A DNA stretch of 64,000 nt from Selenomonas sp. (GCF_024693525.1 NZ_JAILKR010000007.1:3521-67520), one strand, 5' to 3'. Counted from the first letter of the stretch, positions 24,490-33,866 are shown. Notes: generated from the sequence alone by a model not told the origin. Numbers and translations: made by a program.

Positions 24490-25413
24490 ATGAAATTCCG
24501 GAAATTGTGCAGTGTCTTCCTTAGCACGATTATGCTGGCATCGTCGGTAAGCATGGCGGCGGCAGCTACCCCGGCAACGGTTCAGGATAAACTGGCCGCA
24601 ATCGAGAAGGACACCTATGGTACGGAGCAGACTGGTGCGCTGACCGACCGCATCAATAAATTGGAGAAAGATTATACTGGCACGCATCGCACGGGCAGCA
24701 TGATGACCCGCGTCGATGCCATCTATGATGAGCTTTACACCAATAATGGCAGAACGTCGGTTATGGCAGACCTCAATGCAATCGAGTGGAATGTCGATCA
24801 TAAGGTCAGCATGAATTCGGTAGAAAAGCGCATTGCCGATATGGAGATGGCGATTAGCGGTAAGACTTCCGAGGGCACGTACCAGAAACGCATTTCCAAC
24901 TTGTCTAAAGTTTCCTTTGGAACCGAGACGCTGCCCATCGCGCAGGTAGAGGTGCCGGCCAACACGCTGATCAAAGTGGCACTGGTTGACCCGGTGAACT
25001 CCAAAGAACTCAAAAAGGGCGATACGGTGCGCTTCCAGGTAGCAAGCGACGTTATTGTCAACAACCGCTTGGTCTTTGCCAAGGGTGAGCCGGGCGAGGG
25101 CGTGGTCACGAAAGTGAAACAGGCGAAGAACTTTGGCCGCAACGCGGAAGTTCAGATTGACTTCAAAAAGACCAAGGCAATCGACGGTACTTATGTCGAG
25201 ACGCTTATCGGTGAGGAATCCAAGAAAGAGATGAAGAATATGGCTATGGCTGCGGGTGCCAGCCTGGCTGGTATCGCGGTGCTAGGACCAATCGGCATCA
25301 TCGGCGGTGCTTTCATCAACGGCAAGAACATCGAGCTGCCGGAAGGTACGGAGTTCTACGTGCAGACGAAGTCGGATACGGTTCTCTACGGTGTGGCAAC
25401 GACGGTTCAGTAA
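24490..25413 (+). CDS. Exported repeat protein with glycine-zipper segment
   Basis: A 307-aa secreted protein. Residues 1-26 are a signal peptide ending MAAAA. Residues ~30-150 are about six degenerate 20-22-aa repeats with the pattern I..LEKD..G....G.M..R (for example AAIEKDTYGTEQTGALTDR, then KLEKDYTGTHRTGSMMTR), suggesting a helical rod or coiled coil. Residues ~155-250 form a beta-rich domain (ANTLIKVALVDPVNSKEL...). Residues ~247-272 are a Gly/Ala-rich segment typical of glycine zippers. Start chosen for GGAGGAGA. It lies directly upstream of lptD, so an envelope role is likely; no family name is offered. Confidence 0.75.
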   Translation: MKFRKLCSVFLSTIMLASSVSMAAAATPATVQDKLAAIEKDTYGTEQTGALTDRINKLEKDYTGTHRTGSMMTRVDAIYDELYTNNGRTSVMADLNAIEWNVDHKVSMNSVEKRIADMEMAISGKTSEGTYQKRISNLSKVSFGTETLPIAQVEVPANTLIKVALVDPVNSKELKKGDTVRFQVASDVIVNNRLVFAKGEPGEGVVTKVKQAKNFGRNAEVQIDFKKTKAIDGTYVETLIGEESKKEMKNMAMAAGASLAGIAVLGPIGIIGGAFINGKNIELPEGTEFYVQTKSDTVLYGVATTVQ

Positions 25414-25427
25414 AAACAAATAAAACG

Positions 25428-25469
25428 TATCAGCCTTCCTCTTTTGGGAAGGCTGATATTGCTTTTGAA
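25428..25469 (+). terminator. Terminator after repeat protein
   Basis: TATCAGCCTTCC (25428-25439) pairs perfectly with 25447-25458 around a CTTTTGG-type loop; TTGCTTTT follows. Confidence 0.8.
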
Positions 25470-25477
25470 TGGGCCGG

Positions 25478-25518
25478 GATTTTGTCTGTCGACAAAATCT
25501 CGGCAATGGCGTTATAAT
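25478..25518 (+). promoter_or_regulatory. lptD promoter overlapped by a perfect dyad
   Basis: GATTTTGTC-TGTC-GACAAAATC (25478-25499) is a 9-bp perfect inverted repeat. A -35-like TCGACA (25489-25494) lies inside it, with TATAAT at 25513-25518 after an 18-base spacer. The layout suggests a repressor operator on the lptD promoter. Confidence 0.5.
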
Positions 25519-25578
25519 AGTAAAGTTAAAGCGATTTGTTGGTTTTAGCTAGAGATTATACAGAAGGAGCACCTTTTG

Positions 25579-27120
25579 ATGAATAGAGAGAAGAAAATCC
25601 TGGCGGGTCTTATGGCGGCGGCTGTGGTAATGCCGGCAGCTTCCGGTACCGTATCGGCGAAAACCTATCATGCGGATTCGGATACGGGAATCCAGGTTTT
25701 GGATTACATCGAAAACGAGCATCGGCAGGCGCGCAAGAACCGCTTGACGGATGAGCAGAAAAAACTGCTGGCCGATGCCAAGGAAATGGAAAAACACCTG
25801 CGTCATCCGCTGGATAAGACGAAACCGTCACCTGTTGCCTTTGAGGGCGACGACCTCACCTATGATGAGCGCGACGGCAGCTTTATCGCCAAGGGCAAGG
25901 TCGACATCCTGCAGCTGGATGCCCATCGCTTTCAGGGCGAGAATGTCACAGGCAATGTAAAGACCCAGGATATCGAGATTCCCGAGAAGGCGCATGTCCT
26001 GCAGATGACGCCGGGGCAGATGCGGATTACCCTCGATGGATATAAGGCACACTATAACTATGGCAAAAAGACGGGGTCGATGGTAGATGTCAAGGGCAAG
26101 GCGGATGCGCATTTTATCACGGCGAAGCGCTTTGAATTTTATCCGGATCATTTCATCGCCTATGATGCCACGGAGACGGAGTGCAGTGCGAAGAAGCCGG
26201 ATTATCATTTCGCTGCAAAGAAAATCACCATTTACCCGCAGCAGAAAATGATGATGGATAATGTCAAGCTCTATCTCAAAGGGACGCCGATTTTTTCGCG
26301 CAAACACTATGAGAAAGACATTACTCCGGGCGCAGCGGGAAAAGAGAACTTCCTGCCGCGAATCGGTTATAACAACGATGATAAATTGTACCTCCGATGG
26401 GATTTGGAATTCCCGTTGCAGAAAAATCTGAGTGCCAATGCCAATGTGCTGGTAACTGCCGCTGACGGTTGGCGCAGCAATTACGATTTGACCTTCAACA
26501 ATGGGTATCTGCGCACGGGCGTAGCTTATGGCTATTTTGAAGACAATGATGATCGCTGGCTCAAGAAGGAGCCGTCGTATTTTCTGCGCTATACCGACCA
26601 TCTGGCCGGAACACATTTTACCTATAATGTGGGAGGCGAGTATGGCCGCTGGTATGAAAATGGAATCCACAGCAATCATGGCGAGTACGGGGCAGGCCTT
26701 GGCTATGATCCGATCAAGTTCCATCGCTATACCCTGTACCTGGATACGGGCTACACCATTACGCGTGAGTCCTATGATGATTCGAGAGTATCAGGCATGA
26801 AGGGATCCGCCGTATTGACGAAGGACTTCAATGATCGTTGGGCGGCTTATACGGGCTACCACTATGATAAGAAGAACTCCCAGAATACGCTCTTTAACTA
26901 CGATACCGATGATTTCAGCAAGAAGCTGCAGAGCGGTTTCAGCTATCGTATCGATGACCGGAATCGTCTGGCCGTTGGCACGAAGTACGACCTTGACCAT
27001 AGCAAATGGAAGAATGTCGACTATTACTGGTTCCACGACCTGCACTGCTCGGAAATCATCCTGCGGTACAAGTCTATGTCGAACCGCTGGAGTGTCCGTT
27101 GGCAGTTTACGCCGTGGTAA
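25579..27120 (+). CDS. lptD: LPS-assembly outer-membrane protein LptD (short form)
   Basis: A 513-aa outer-membrane beta-barrel translocon that inserts LPS into the outer leaflet. It has a signal peptide (residues 1-27), an OstA/LptA-like jelly-roll domain (~residues 85-235: GDDLTYDERDG, AKGKVDILQLDAHRF), then LptD hallmarks around TETECSAKKPDYHF and KLYLKGTPIF, and a barrel of alternating strands ending in the aromatic QFTPW. At 513 aa it is much shorter than the ~780 aa of E. coli LptD. The ATG at 25579 follows GAAGGAGC. It heads the heptose/LPS-core block, which marks the organism as diderm. Confidence 0.85.
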   Translation: MNREKKILAGLMAAAVVMPAASGTVSAKTYHADSDTGIQVLDYIENEHRQARKNRLTDEQKKLLADAKEMEKHLRHPLDKTKPSPVAFEGDDLTYDERDGSFIAKGKVDILQLDAHRFQGENVTGNVKTQDIEIPEKAHVLQMTPGQMRITLDGYKAHYNYGKKTGSMVDVKGKADAHFITAKRFEFYPDHFIAYDATETECSAKKPDYHFAAKKITIYPQQKMMMDNVKLYLKGTPIFSRKHYEKDITPGAAGKENFLPRIGYNNDDKLYLRWDLEFPLQKNLSANANVLVTAADGWRSNYDLTFNNGYLRTGVAYGYFEDNDDRWLKKEPSYFLRYTDHLAGTHFTYNVGGEYGRWYENGIHSNHGEYGAGLGYDPIKFHRYTLYLDTGYTITRESYDDSRVSGMKGSAVLTKDFNDRWAAYTGYHYDKKNSQNTLFNYDTDDFSKKLQSGFSYRIDDRNRLAVGTKYDLDHSKWKNVDYYWFHDLHCSEIILRYKSMSNRWSVRWQFTPW

Positions 27121-27162
27121 TTCCCTAGACCGCGAAAATATTTCCGAAGAAGGTTTAATACG

Positions 27163-28152
27163 ATGAAAAAAGAACTAGAACCTATCCTTGAGGAAATTCA
27201 AGGCAAGAATATCCTGGTTATTGGCGACATGGTTGCCGACATATATCTTGATGGGCGCATTTCCCGGATTTCCCGGGAAGCGCCGGTACTGGTGCTGCAG
27301 CAGGCTGGCGAAAAAATCGTCGCCGGCGGTGCGGCCAATGTCGTCAACAACGTGGCAACGCTTGGGGGCAATGTCTTTGCCGTGGGACTCCTGGGCCTCG
27401 ATAACGCAGCCCGGGGGCTCAAGGCGGCACTGGAGAAGAACGGTGCCAATACAGAGGGCCTTTTTTGCGATGAGAAGCGTCCCACCATATCCAAGACGCG
27501 TGTCATCGCTGGCGGCCGGGCGACGGTCAGCCAGCAGATTGTGCGCATTGACAAAGAAAGCGATGCACCGATGACGCCGGCCTTTGAGGCAGAAATCATG
27601 CAGTACATCGAGAATTTGCTGCCGGATATCGACGGTGTCGTTATCAGCGACTATGGCTCTGGTACGGTAACAGCAAAGATACAGCAGCAGCTCATAAGCT
27701 TCTGCCGGGCTCACGATATTCCCAGTATCGTGGATTCGCGCTATGATATCCATCGCTTCAAAGATATTGGCTATGTCAAGCAGAATGACGCCGAGATTGC
27801 GGCGGCTGTGGGCAGAGAATTGCCGACGGAAGAAGATATCTATGCGGCTGGTCAGGAACTCCTTGAGGAACTCGACGCCGATGGCGTCCTGGTCACGCGG
27901 GGGGAACTTGGGATGGTGCTGTTGGAAAAAGATGGTGCGATCCACAATATCCCGGTATCCGACAAGAGTGAAGTATTCGATGTATCTGGTGCCGGGGATA
28001 CTTGCGTGGCAACGGTCATTCTGGCCCTGGCAGCTGGCGTGGAACCGGCAAGAGCTGCGGAGCTTTCCAATATCGCCAGCGGCATTGCCGTTCGGAAATT
28101 GGGAACGAGTACGGTTAGCAAGGATGAATTGAAAAAAGTATTGGAGAAATGA
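27163..28152 (+). CDS. PfkB-family heptose-7-phosphate kinase-like protein (RfaE1 paralogue A)
   Basis: A 329-aa ribokinase-fold kinase similar to the N-terminal domain of HldE. It shows DMVADIYLDGRISRISREAP, AGGAANVVNNVA and the anion-hole/catalytic DVSGAGDT. Compared with the second copy at 32892 it is divergent: KQNDAEI replaces the nucleotide-side TPNLKEI, and the arginine pattern after GGAANV differs. It is coupled to hldC (stop and start two bases apart), so it is probably the working partner in ADP-heptose synthesis, or phosphorylates a related sugar. The two copies cannot be separated functionally from sequence alone. Confidence 0.8.
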   Translation: MKKELEPILEEIQGKNILVIGDMVADIYLDGRISRISREAPVLVLQQAGEKIVAGGAANVVNNVATLGGNVFAVGLLGLDNAARGLKAALEKNGANTEGLFCDEKRPTISKTRVIAGGRATVSQQIVRIDKESDAPMTPAFEAEIMQYIENLLPDIDGVVISDYGSGTVTAKIQQQLISFCRAHDIPSIVDSRYDIHRFKDIGYVKQNDAEIAAAVGRELPTEEDIYAAGQELLEELDADGVLVTRGELGMVLLEKDGAIHNIPVSDKSEVFDVSGAGDTCVATVILALAAGVEPARAAELSNIASGIAVRKLGTSTVSKDELKKVLEK

Positions 28153-28153
28153 T

Positions 28154-28624
28154 ATGTTGATTTCTACTGACGATATCGCCGCTTTTTGCGAGGTGCTTCG
28201 CAAGGGGGGCAAAAAGGTCGTCTTTACCAATGGATGCTTTGATATTTTGCATGCTGGTCATGTTACTTATCTCGAGAAGGCTCGTTCCTTTGGCGATTGC
28301 CTCGTGCTGGGCCTCAATACCGATGCTTCGGTTCGTGCGAATAAAGGACCGAGCCGCCCCATCAATAGCGAACTGGATCGTGCGAAAGTCGTAGGGGCAC
28401 TCAAGGCCGTGGACTATGTGGTCTTGTTCGGTGAGCAGACTGCGGAGACGCTGATTGCCAAAGTCAAACCAGATGTCTACGTCAAGGGCGGCGATTATAC
28501 GCTCGACACACTGCCGGAAGCCAAGATTGTCATGGGTTACGGGGGAAAAGTGGAATTCGTAACCATGGTCGAGGGCCGTTCGACGACGAATGTGATTCAG
28601 AAGATTAAGCAGGGAGAGGACTAA
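28154..28624 (+). CDS. rfaE2: D-glycero-beta-D-manno-heptose 1-phosphate adenylyltransferase
   Basis: A 156-aa cytidylyltransferase-fold enzyme equivalent to the C-terminal domain of HldE (HldC). It makes ADP-heptose from heptose 1-phosphate and ATP. The nucleotide-binding HAGH is at residues 33-36, with FTNGCFDILHAGH and KGGDYTLDTLPEA typical. In enterobacteria this domain is fused to the kinase; here it is a free gene next to one kinase copy. Confidence 0.93.
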   Translation: MLISTDDIAAFCEVLRKGGKKVVFTNGCFDILHAGHVTYLEKARSFGDCLVLGLNTDASVRANKGPSRPINSELDRAKVVGALKAVDYVVLFGEQTAETLIAKVKPDVYVKGGDYTLDTLPEAKIVMGYGGKVEFVTMVEGRSTTNVIQKIKQGED

Positions 28625-28631
28625 GGCCTCG

Positions 28632-29660
28632 ATGAAGAATATACTTGTAGTAAAATTAAGCGCCATTGGCGATGTCATCCATGCACTGCCGGTGGCCTAT
28701 GCCATTAAGGAAACGTATCCGGATGCGCATCTGACTTGGGTGGTAGAGCCGCCGGCCTATGACTTGCTCACGATGAATCCCTATATTGATGAGATTATTC
28801 TCTTTGAGAAGAAGAAATTTAAATCCATCGGCGGTTTCCTTAAAAATTATGGGCCCCTGAAACGCAAGATCCAGCAGCGCCATTACGATGCAGTGTTGGA
28901 CCTGCAGGGGCTGTTCAAATCGGCAGCGATTGCCCGCCTCGGGCAGGCACCAGTGAAGCTCGGCATGTGCAACATGCGCGAGTTCAGCGATAAAATATCC
29001 AAACCGGTCATCGGCCCTAATGCCAATGGTCATATCGTCGAGCGCTATCTCGACGTGGCCCGGGCTATTGGCTGCCGCGTGGACAAGGTGGTATTTTCTC
29101 TGGAGGTGCCGGAGCGCGAAGTAGAACTGACGCAGCGGATTTTCAGCCAGGCCGGTGCCAATATGGCAAATCCCTATGTGGTGTTTGCCATCGGTGCCAA
29201 CTGGCCCAATAAGCGCTGGCCGGTGGAGAATTTTGCCGAGCTTGGCGACTGGCTCTATGACCAGCGGCTGATACCCGTTATCGTGGGTGGCGGCGTGGTA
29301 GATGAGCAGCGGGCGGCGGAAATCTGTGCCAAGACGGAGATTCCGCCTATCAATCTGGTGGGCCGTACGAATTTCAAACAGCTCACCTGCATCCTGCAGA
29401 ATGCCCAGCTGGTGATAGGTGGTGACACGGGGCCGGTTCATCTTTCGGCCGGTGTCGGCACGAAGACCATCATGCTCATGGGGCCCACCGATGCCAACCG
29501 CAATGGCCCCTATGGCCAGCTTAATAATGCCATCGAGGTGGACCGCACCTGCAAATACTGCTGGAAGCGGGCCTGCCCGAAAAAACTCGACTGCCTGGCC
29601 AATATTGCAATCAAGCAGGTCGAAGAAAAGATTTCGTTGTTGGTTATGGGAGAGGGGTAA
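28632..29660 (+). CDS. GT9 LPS heptosyltransferase
   Basis: A 342-aa family 9 glycosyltransferase that adds heptose from ADP-heptose to the LPS inner core. It starts ILVVKLSAIGDVIHALPVAY, typical of WaaC/RfaC-like enzymes, and has the donor-binding GGDTGPVHLSAGVG. The C-terminal cysteine cluster CKYCWKRACPKKLDC is seen in some Firmicute members and might bind a metal. It follows rfaE2 after seven bases. WaaC is more likely than WaaF from the N-terminal motif, but not certain. Confidence 0.88.
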   Translation: MKNILVVKLSAIGDVIHALPVAYAIKETYPDAHLTWVVEPPAYDLLTMNPYIDEIILFEKKKFKSIGGFLKNYGPLKRKIQQRHYDAVLDLQGLFKSAAIARLGQAPVKLGMCNMREFSDKISKPVIGPNANGHIVERYLDVARAIGCRVDKVVFSLEVPEREVELTQRIFSQAGANMANPYVVFAIGANWPNKRWPVENFAELGDWLYDQRLIPVIVGGGVVDEQRAAEICAKTEIPPINLVGRTNFKQLTCILQNAQLVIGGDTGPVHLSAGVGTKTIMLMGPTDANRNGPYGQLNNAIEVDRTCKYCWKRACPKKLDCLANIAIKQVEEKISLLVMGEG

Positions 29661-29668
29661 TCTTATAT

Positions 29669-31702
29669 ATGCGTAGTGTTTTTTGCCGTCCCACACGTAT
29701 GGAAATGTTTTGGCATAACATTCAGCGGGATTTGTGTCTGTTTTTATTTATCCTCATGTTGGTTTGCCTTTATCGAGGTATCTTTATGGCGATAATGCAT
29801 GCTTATATAGCGTCATCGACGCCGTTAACTGAGGTATGGTTGGCAAATTGGATGGGCATGCGTTTATCATTGAAGACGGCGGGAGGGACAGCTTTAGTGG
29901 CCTTCGTTTTTGCCACTATCCCGGCTTTGCTTATACCCCGCTTAGGAGTCTTTGCCAATCGTCTGCGGATCGTTTGGGGAACCGTTATGAGCTTTGTGTT
30001 TAATGTTTTATTCATGGCGCGGTTCCCCTTCTATAATCAATTCCATACCACATATAATGCCCAGCAGGTTATGGGGGGGGCCAATGAGAAGTTAAGCGCG
30101 GTATTAACGATGATGATTCAGGATTATGGCCTTATCTGGCGCCTGAGTATAGCGATGTTACTTACCGCCCTTTGTTTTATGATTTTACGTTGGCTATTAC
30201 GGCGGCCTGGTTTTTCCTTGCCGGCGGTGTTTGCAGGGCGTCCTTGGTTTTTTGCGCCGTTTTTTTTGCTGGTGTTCGCCGCATTTTTTATATTTGTACG
30301 CTTTGGCGGTTCGTTTACCTTTGGCAAGGGCATCAATTGGGAGAGTTCCGGAGTTACTAATGATAATTTTCTCAATGAGTGCGTATTAGACGATGCGCAG
30401 GCCATGTACCGCGTGAAAAACCAAAAGCAACGCATGGACGCAGGCAATTTAGCTACCTTTGTCGATAAGGATAATATCCGTGATTATGCGAAATTCGTCG
30501 CCGGGCATAGCGAAGAGAATGGTGATGATCTCACGCCGTATTTGGCGCGTACCGCGCAGGGCCCGTGCATAAAGAAACCACAACATATTTTTATCATTCT
30601 GGAAGAAACCGGCATGGCTTGGCCGCTACTGGATAAATATGCTGATCTGCATGTGGCGGATGGAATAAAGAGCCTTATGGCCTCACCGCATGGCTATAGT
30701 ACACATTCTTTTATGCCGAATGGCGAATACACTTCGGTGGCATTTGATGGTATCATTTCAGGATTATCGGAAATGCGCGTGGCCGTAAATTATCAGCCGC
30801 GCAGCATCCGTGAGCCATATCCGACAGCATTAGCTACCCAGTTCAAAAAATTGGGCTATCAGGTTGACTTCTGGTATGGAGGCAATCCTGCCTGGGCCAG
30901 CATGAAACCATTTTCGTTAGCTCAGGGATTTGATCATTTCTATGGCTATACGGATATGGGAGCTCCGAAGATTAATACTTTCGGCACGGCTGATGAATAT
31001 ATTTTTTCGTTGCTTGCAAAGCATTTAGCATCTGAGCCGCCTACGGTACATGTAGTAAAGACGGCGTCCAATCATCCGCCGTACAATATTGACCTGGAAG
31101 CCAAGGGCTTTGACTTGGAGCACGTGAAGGAACTCACGCGGCAGATGCCGGATGTAGAAGATCCGGATCAGCTGGCCTTGGAAATCGGACATTATTGGTA
31201 TACGGATAAGGTGGTAACAGAGTTTATCAAAGAGACAGAAGCTGCCTATCCGGATAGTCTTTTCATCGTGACGGGAGATCATGCTGTCCGTACGGACCCG
31301 AGCCGTCATCCTAGTATGTTTGAGCATCAGGCCGTCCCGCTTTTGATTTATGGCGATGGATTAACTAAAGATATGCTGCCAGCTAATGCAGCGGGTGGAC
31401 TTACCAATATTTTGCCGACAATCATGGAGCTTATTGCCCCAAAAGGCTTTACGTATTATTCGATTGTTCCCAGTCTCACGGAGCAGCCAGATGGCATGGG
31501 CGTAGGCTTTAATACTTCGTGCTTTTTGACCCAGAATGCGATGGGAGCCGTAGATAAAGATACCATGGAAGCTTTGCCCTGGACGCCTGCTAGTGGTTTT
31601 GATGCAGAGGCTGAGCGGGCAAAAGCCATGAAATGGATACCGGCAGTCAGGACGATTTCCTGGTGGCTCGCAACTCATGGCACAAACTTGAATGCAGAAT
31701 AG
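29669..31702 (+). CDS. LtaS-like membrane phosphotransferase (sulfatase fold), paralogue 2
   Basis: A 677-aa protein with about five N-terminal helices and a periplasmic alkaline-phosphatase-fold domain. Predicted active-site residues are Glu313 (LEET), Thr355 (NGEYT) and Asp537-His538 (GDHAV). It resembles paralogue 1 along its whole length (GFDHFYGYTDMG, LPTIMELIAPKGFTYYS). Its position inside the heptose operon, between two GT9 genes, argues that its acceptor is LPS core; phosphoglycerol or phosphoethanolamine are candidate groups. The start is eight bases after the heptosyltransferase stop, and the following gene is almost contiguous. Confidence 0.85.
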   Translation: MRSVFCRPTRMEMFWHNIQRDLCLFLFILMLVCLYRGIFMAIMHAYIASSTPLTEVWLANWMGMRLSLKTAGGTALVAFVFATIPALLIPRLGVFANRLRIVWGTVMSFVFNVLFMARFPFYNQFHTTYNAQQVMGGANEKLSAVLTMMIQDYGLIWRLSIAMLLTALCFMILRWLLRRPGFSLPAVFAGRPWFFAPFFLLVFAAFFIFVRFGGSFTFGKGINWESSGVTNDNFLNECVLDDAQAMYRVKNQKQRMDAGNLATFVDKDNIRDYAKFVAGHSEENGDDLTPYLARTAQGPCIKKPQHIFIILEETGMAWPLLDKYADLHVADGIKSLMASPHGYSTHSFMPNGEYTSVAFDGIISGLSEMRVAVNYQPRSIREPYPTALATQFKKLGYQVDFWYGGNPAWASMKPFSLAQGFDHFYGYTDMGAPKINTFGTADEYIFSLLAKHLASEPPTVHVVKTASNHPPYNIDLEAKGFDLEHVKELTRQMPDVEDPDQLALEIGHYWYTDKVVTEFIKETEAAYPDSLFIVTGDHAVRTDPSRHPSMFEHQAVPLLIYGDGLTKDMLPANAAGGLTNILPTIMELIAPKGFTYYSIVPSLTEQPDGMGVGFNTSCFLTQNAMGAVDKDTMEALPWTPASGFDAEAERAKAMKWIPAVRTISWWLATHGTNLNAE

Positions 31703-31712
31703 GAAAATATCA

Positions 31713-32879
31713 ATGTATAAAAATATTCTTGTTATAAACCTTATGCAGATAGGTGACCTTATGCTCACCACGCCGGTCGTTGGGGCCTTGCGCAAGGCTT
31801 ATCCTGGGGCACGTATTACGCTTCTAGCGGATATGCGCTGGCAGGATCTGGTCATAGCCAACCCGCATCTGGACGAATGCTTATTTATGGACAAGCGCGG
31901 CAAGGACAAAAGCTTTGGGGCCTTTATGCATTTCATCGGCAGGGTGCGGCGGCAGAAGTATGACTTGGTCATAAACCTGCACCGCAATGAGCGCTCCTCA
32001 GCGCTCGCGGCCTTCAGTGGTGCGAAACGCATCGTTGGGTACAGCAAGCCGGGCTTTTCCCTGCTGTTTGACGAGGTCATGCAGAACCCGTCGGTAGCCC
32101 ACCACGTGGGGTGGGGGCCCTTCCACATGCTGCCGCCTCATCGGTATGTGCCGGGCTGGAAACATCAGGTGCATGCCCATTTGGAAGTATTGCAGCAGGC
32201 CGTCGGCGTGGAGAAAATCGACGATGGCGGCCTGGAAATGTGGCTGCCGGAAGCGGCGGAAAAAGAGGCCGAGGCCCTATGGGCCGAGCACTTTGCCTCT
32301 GAGGCCAAGGTCATTGCCTTCAACATCGGTGCCAGCTGGCGGACAAAGCGCTGGCAGGACAGTTACTTTGCCCAGTGTGCCGACGAGCTTATCGACCGGG
32401 GGTATGAGATTGCCTTCTTTGGCGGCCCCATGGATTTGAAAATCGTCGAAAATTGCATCGCCCAGATGGAGAATCGGGATAGCCGGGGCCTTCATATTTT
32501 CACGGGCAAGGTAAGCCTGGCGGTGCTGGCTGGCCTTTTGCGTCGCTGCTGCCTGTTTTTGACGACGGACAGCGGCCCTATGCACGTAGGCGTGGCTATG
32601 AATGTGCCGGTGGTTACCATGTTCGGTGCCAGCCCGGTACCGGGGTTCTATCCCTATGATGCGCGTTCCGTGCTCATCAAGGCGCCGGTGGACTGCCATC
32701 CCTGCGGCATTCACGAATGCCCCCATCAGGGAGAAGAAAACCTCGCCTGTATGAAGCAAATAAAACCGGCTGTCGTCATGAAGTACGTGGATGAACTGCT
32801 GGATAGATACCAGGGCCGACCGGCGTATAAATTGCCGCGACACTATGGCGAGTATCAGTGCCGGGTGGTGGAAGCATAA
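31713..32879 (+). CDS. GT9 heptosyltransferase (second)
   Basis: A 388-aa family 9 glycosyltransferase. It starts ILVINLMQIGDLMLTTPVVGAL, as in WaaQ/WaaF-type enzymes, and has AFNIGASWRTKRW and TDSGPMHVGVAMNVPVVTMF near the donor site. It probably adds a second or branching heptose to the core. ATG 31713 is chosen over 31692 because AGGA lies eight bases upstream and 31692 would overlap the previous gene. C-terminal Cys-rich VDCHPCGIHECPHQG is unusual. Confidence 0.87.
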   Translation: MYKNILVINLMQIGDLMLTTPVVGALRKAYPGARITLLADMRWQDLVIANPHLDECLFMDKRGKDKSFGAFMHFIGRVRRQKYDLVINLHRNERSSALAAFSGAKRIVGYSKPGFSLLFDEVMQNPSVAHHVGWGPFHMLPPHRYVPGWKHQVHAHLEVLQQAVGVEKIDDGGLEMWLPEAAEKEAEALWAEHFASEAKVIAFNIGASWRTKRWQDSYFAQCADELIDRGYEIAFFGGPMDLKIVENCIAQMENRDSRGLHIFTGKVSLAVLAGLLRRCCLFLTTDSGPMHVGVAMNVPVVTMFGASPVPGFYPYDARSVLIKAPVDCHPCGIHECPHQGEENLACMKQIKPAVVMKYVDELLDRYQGRPAYKLPRHYGEYQCRVVEA

Positions 32880-32891
32880 AAGAGGTGTAGT

Positions 32892-33866
32892 ATGGACAAG
32901 CAGAAAATGCGTGATTTTGTCGCGGCTGGCCTGCCGGCCTGCCGGATTCTGGTCGTAGGCGATGTCATGCTGGATAAATATTTCTATGGCGAGGTCACGC
33001 GAATCTCGCCGGAAGCACCGGTGCCAATCACCCATGTGTTGTCCTCCAAGGAGACATTGGGGGGGGCGGCCAATGTGGCACATAACTTGGCGCTTTTGGG
33101 CTGTGCTACGGATATCACTGGTTTTGTCGGGGAGGATTATCACTGCCAAAGCCTGTTGGAGAAATTTGACGAGCGCGGCATATCCCATAAAGGCCTCGTT
33201 CATACCAGCCGGCCGACTACCACGAAGCTTCGCATCATTGGCGGCCATCAGCAGATGATGCGCCTGGACTTCGAGGAAGCCGAGCCGGTGGTGGGCAGTG
33301 ATGCGGCCAAACTGCATGACTACGTGAGCAGTGCCTTGGCCGAAGGTTTAGATGCCATCATCATCTCGGACTATGGCAAGGGCTGCTGCACGCCGGAGAC
33401 CTGTCAGCAGATCGTTGCCGCTGCCCATGAGCAGAATGTACCGGTAATCATCGACCCCAAGGGGAGCGATTGGGATAAATATGCCGGAGCGGATTATATT
33501 ACGCCGAATCTCAAGGAAATCAATGAGATACTGCCCGAGCGCATCAAAAATGAAGATGCAGCCGTCGAAAAAGCCGCGCATTATGCCATGGAAAAATACC
33601 AGTTGAAGAACATCATCGTAACGCGTTCGGAAAATGGTATGACGCTGGTAACCAATGAGAGCATCACGCATATTCCGACTAAGGCCCAGGAGGTCTACGA
33701 TGTGTCTGGTGCTGGCGATACCGTTATCGCTGTATTCACAGCGGGAATTGCCGGCGGCATTTTGCCGGTGGACAGTGCCCGGATGGCCAATCTGGCAGCC
33801 AGCGTAGTAGTGGCAAAACTTGGAACTTATGCCGTGAGCAAAGAGGAACTTTTAGAAGTATTGTAA
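32892..33866 (+). CDS. rfaE1: D-glycero-beta-D-manno-heptose-7-phosphate kinase (RfaE1 copy B)
   Basis: A 324-aa PfkB kinase that phosphorylates heptose 7-phosphate at C1. It matches the canonical HldE kinase domain: GDVMLDKYFYGEVTRISPEA, LGGAANVAHNLALLG, YITPNLKEI and DVSGAGDT are all present. It precedes hldD by 18 bases. Together with the copy at 27163 this locus has two kinases for one known step; this one is the better match to the classic enzyme. Confidence 0.9.
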   Translation: MDKQKMRDFVAAGLPACRILVVGDVMLDKYFYGEVTRISPEAPVPITHVLSSKETLGGAANVAHNLALLGCATDITGFVGEDYHCQSLLEKFDERGISHKGLVHTSRPTTTKLRIIGGHQQMMRLDFEEAEPVVGSDAAKLHDYVSSALAEGLDAIIISDYGKGCCTPETCQQIVAAAHEQNVPVIIDPKGSDWDKYAGADYITPNLKEINEILPERIKNEDAAVEKAAHYAMEKYQLKNIIVTRSENGMTLVTNESITHIPTKAQEVYDVSGAGDTVIAVFTAGIAGGILPVDSARMANLAASVVVAKLGTYAVSKEELLEVL

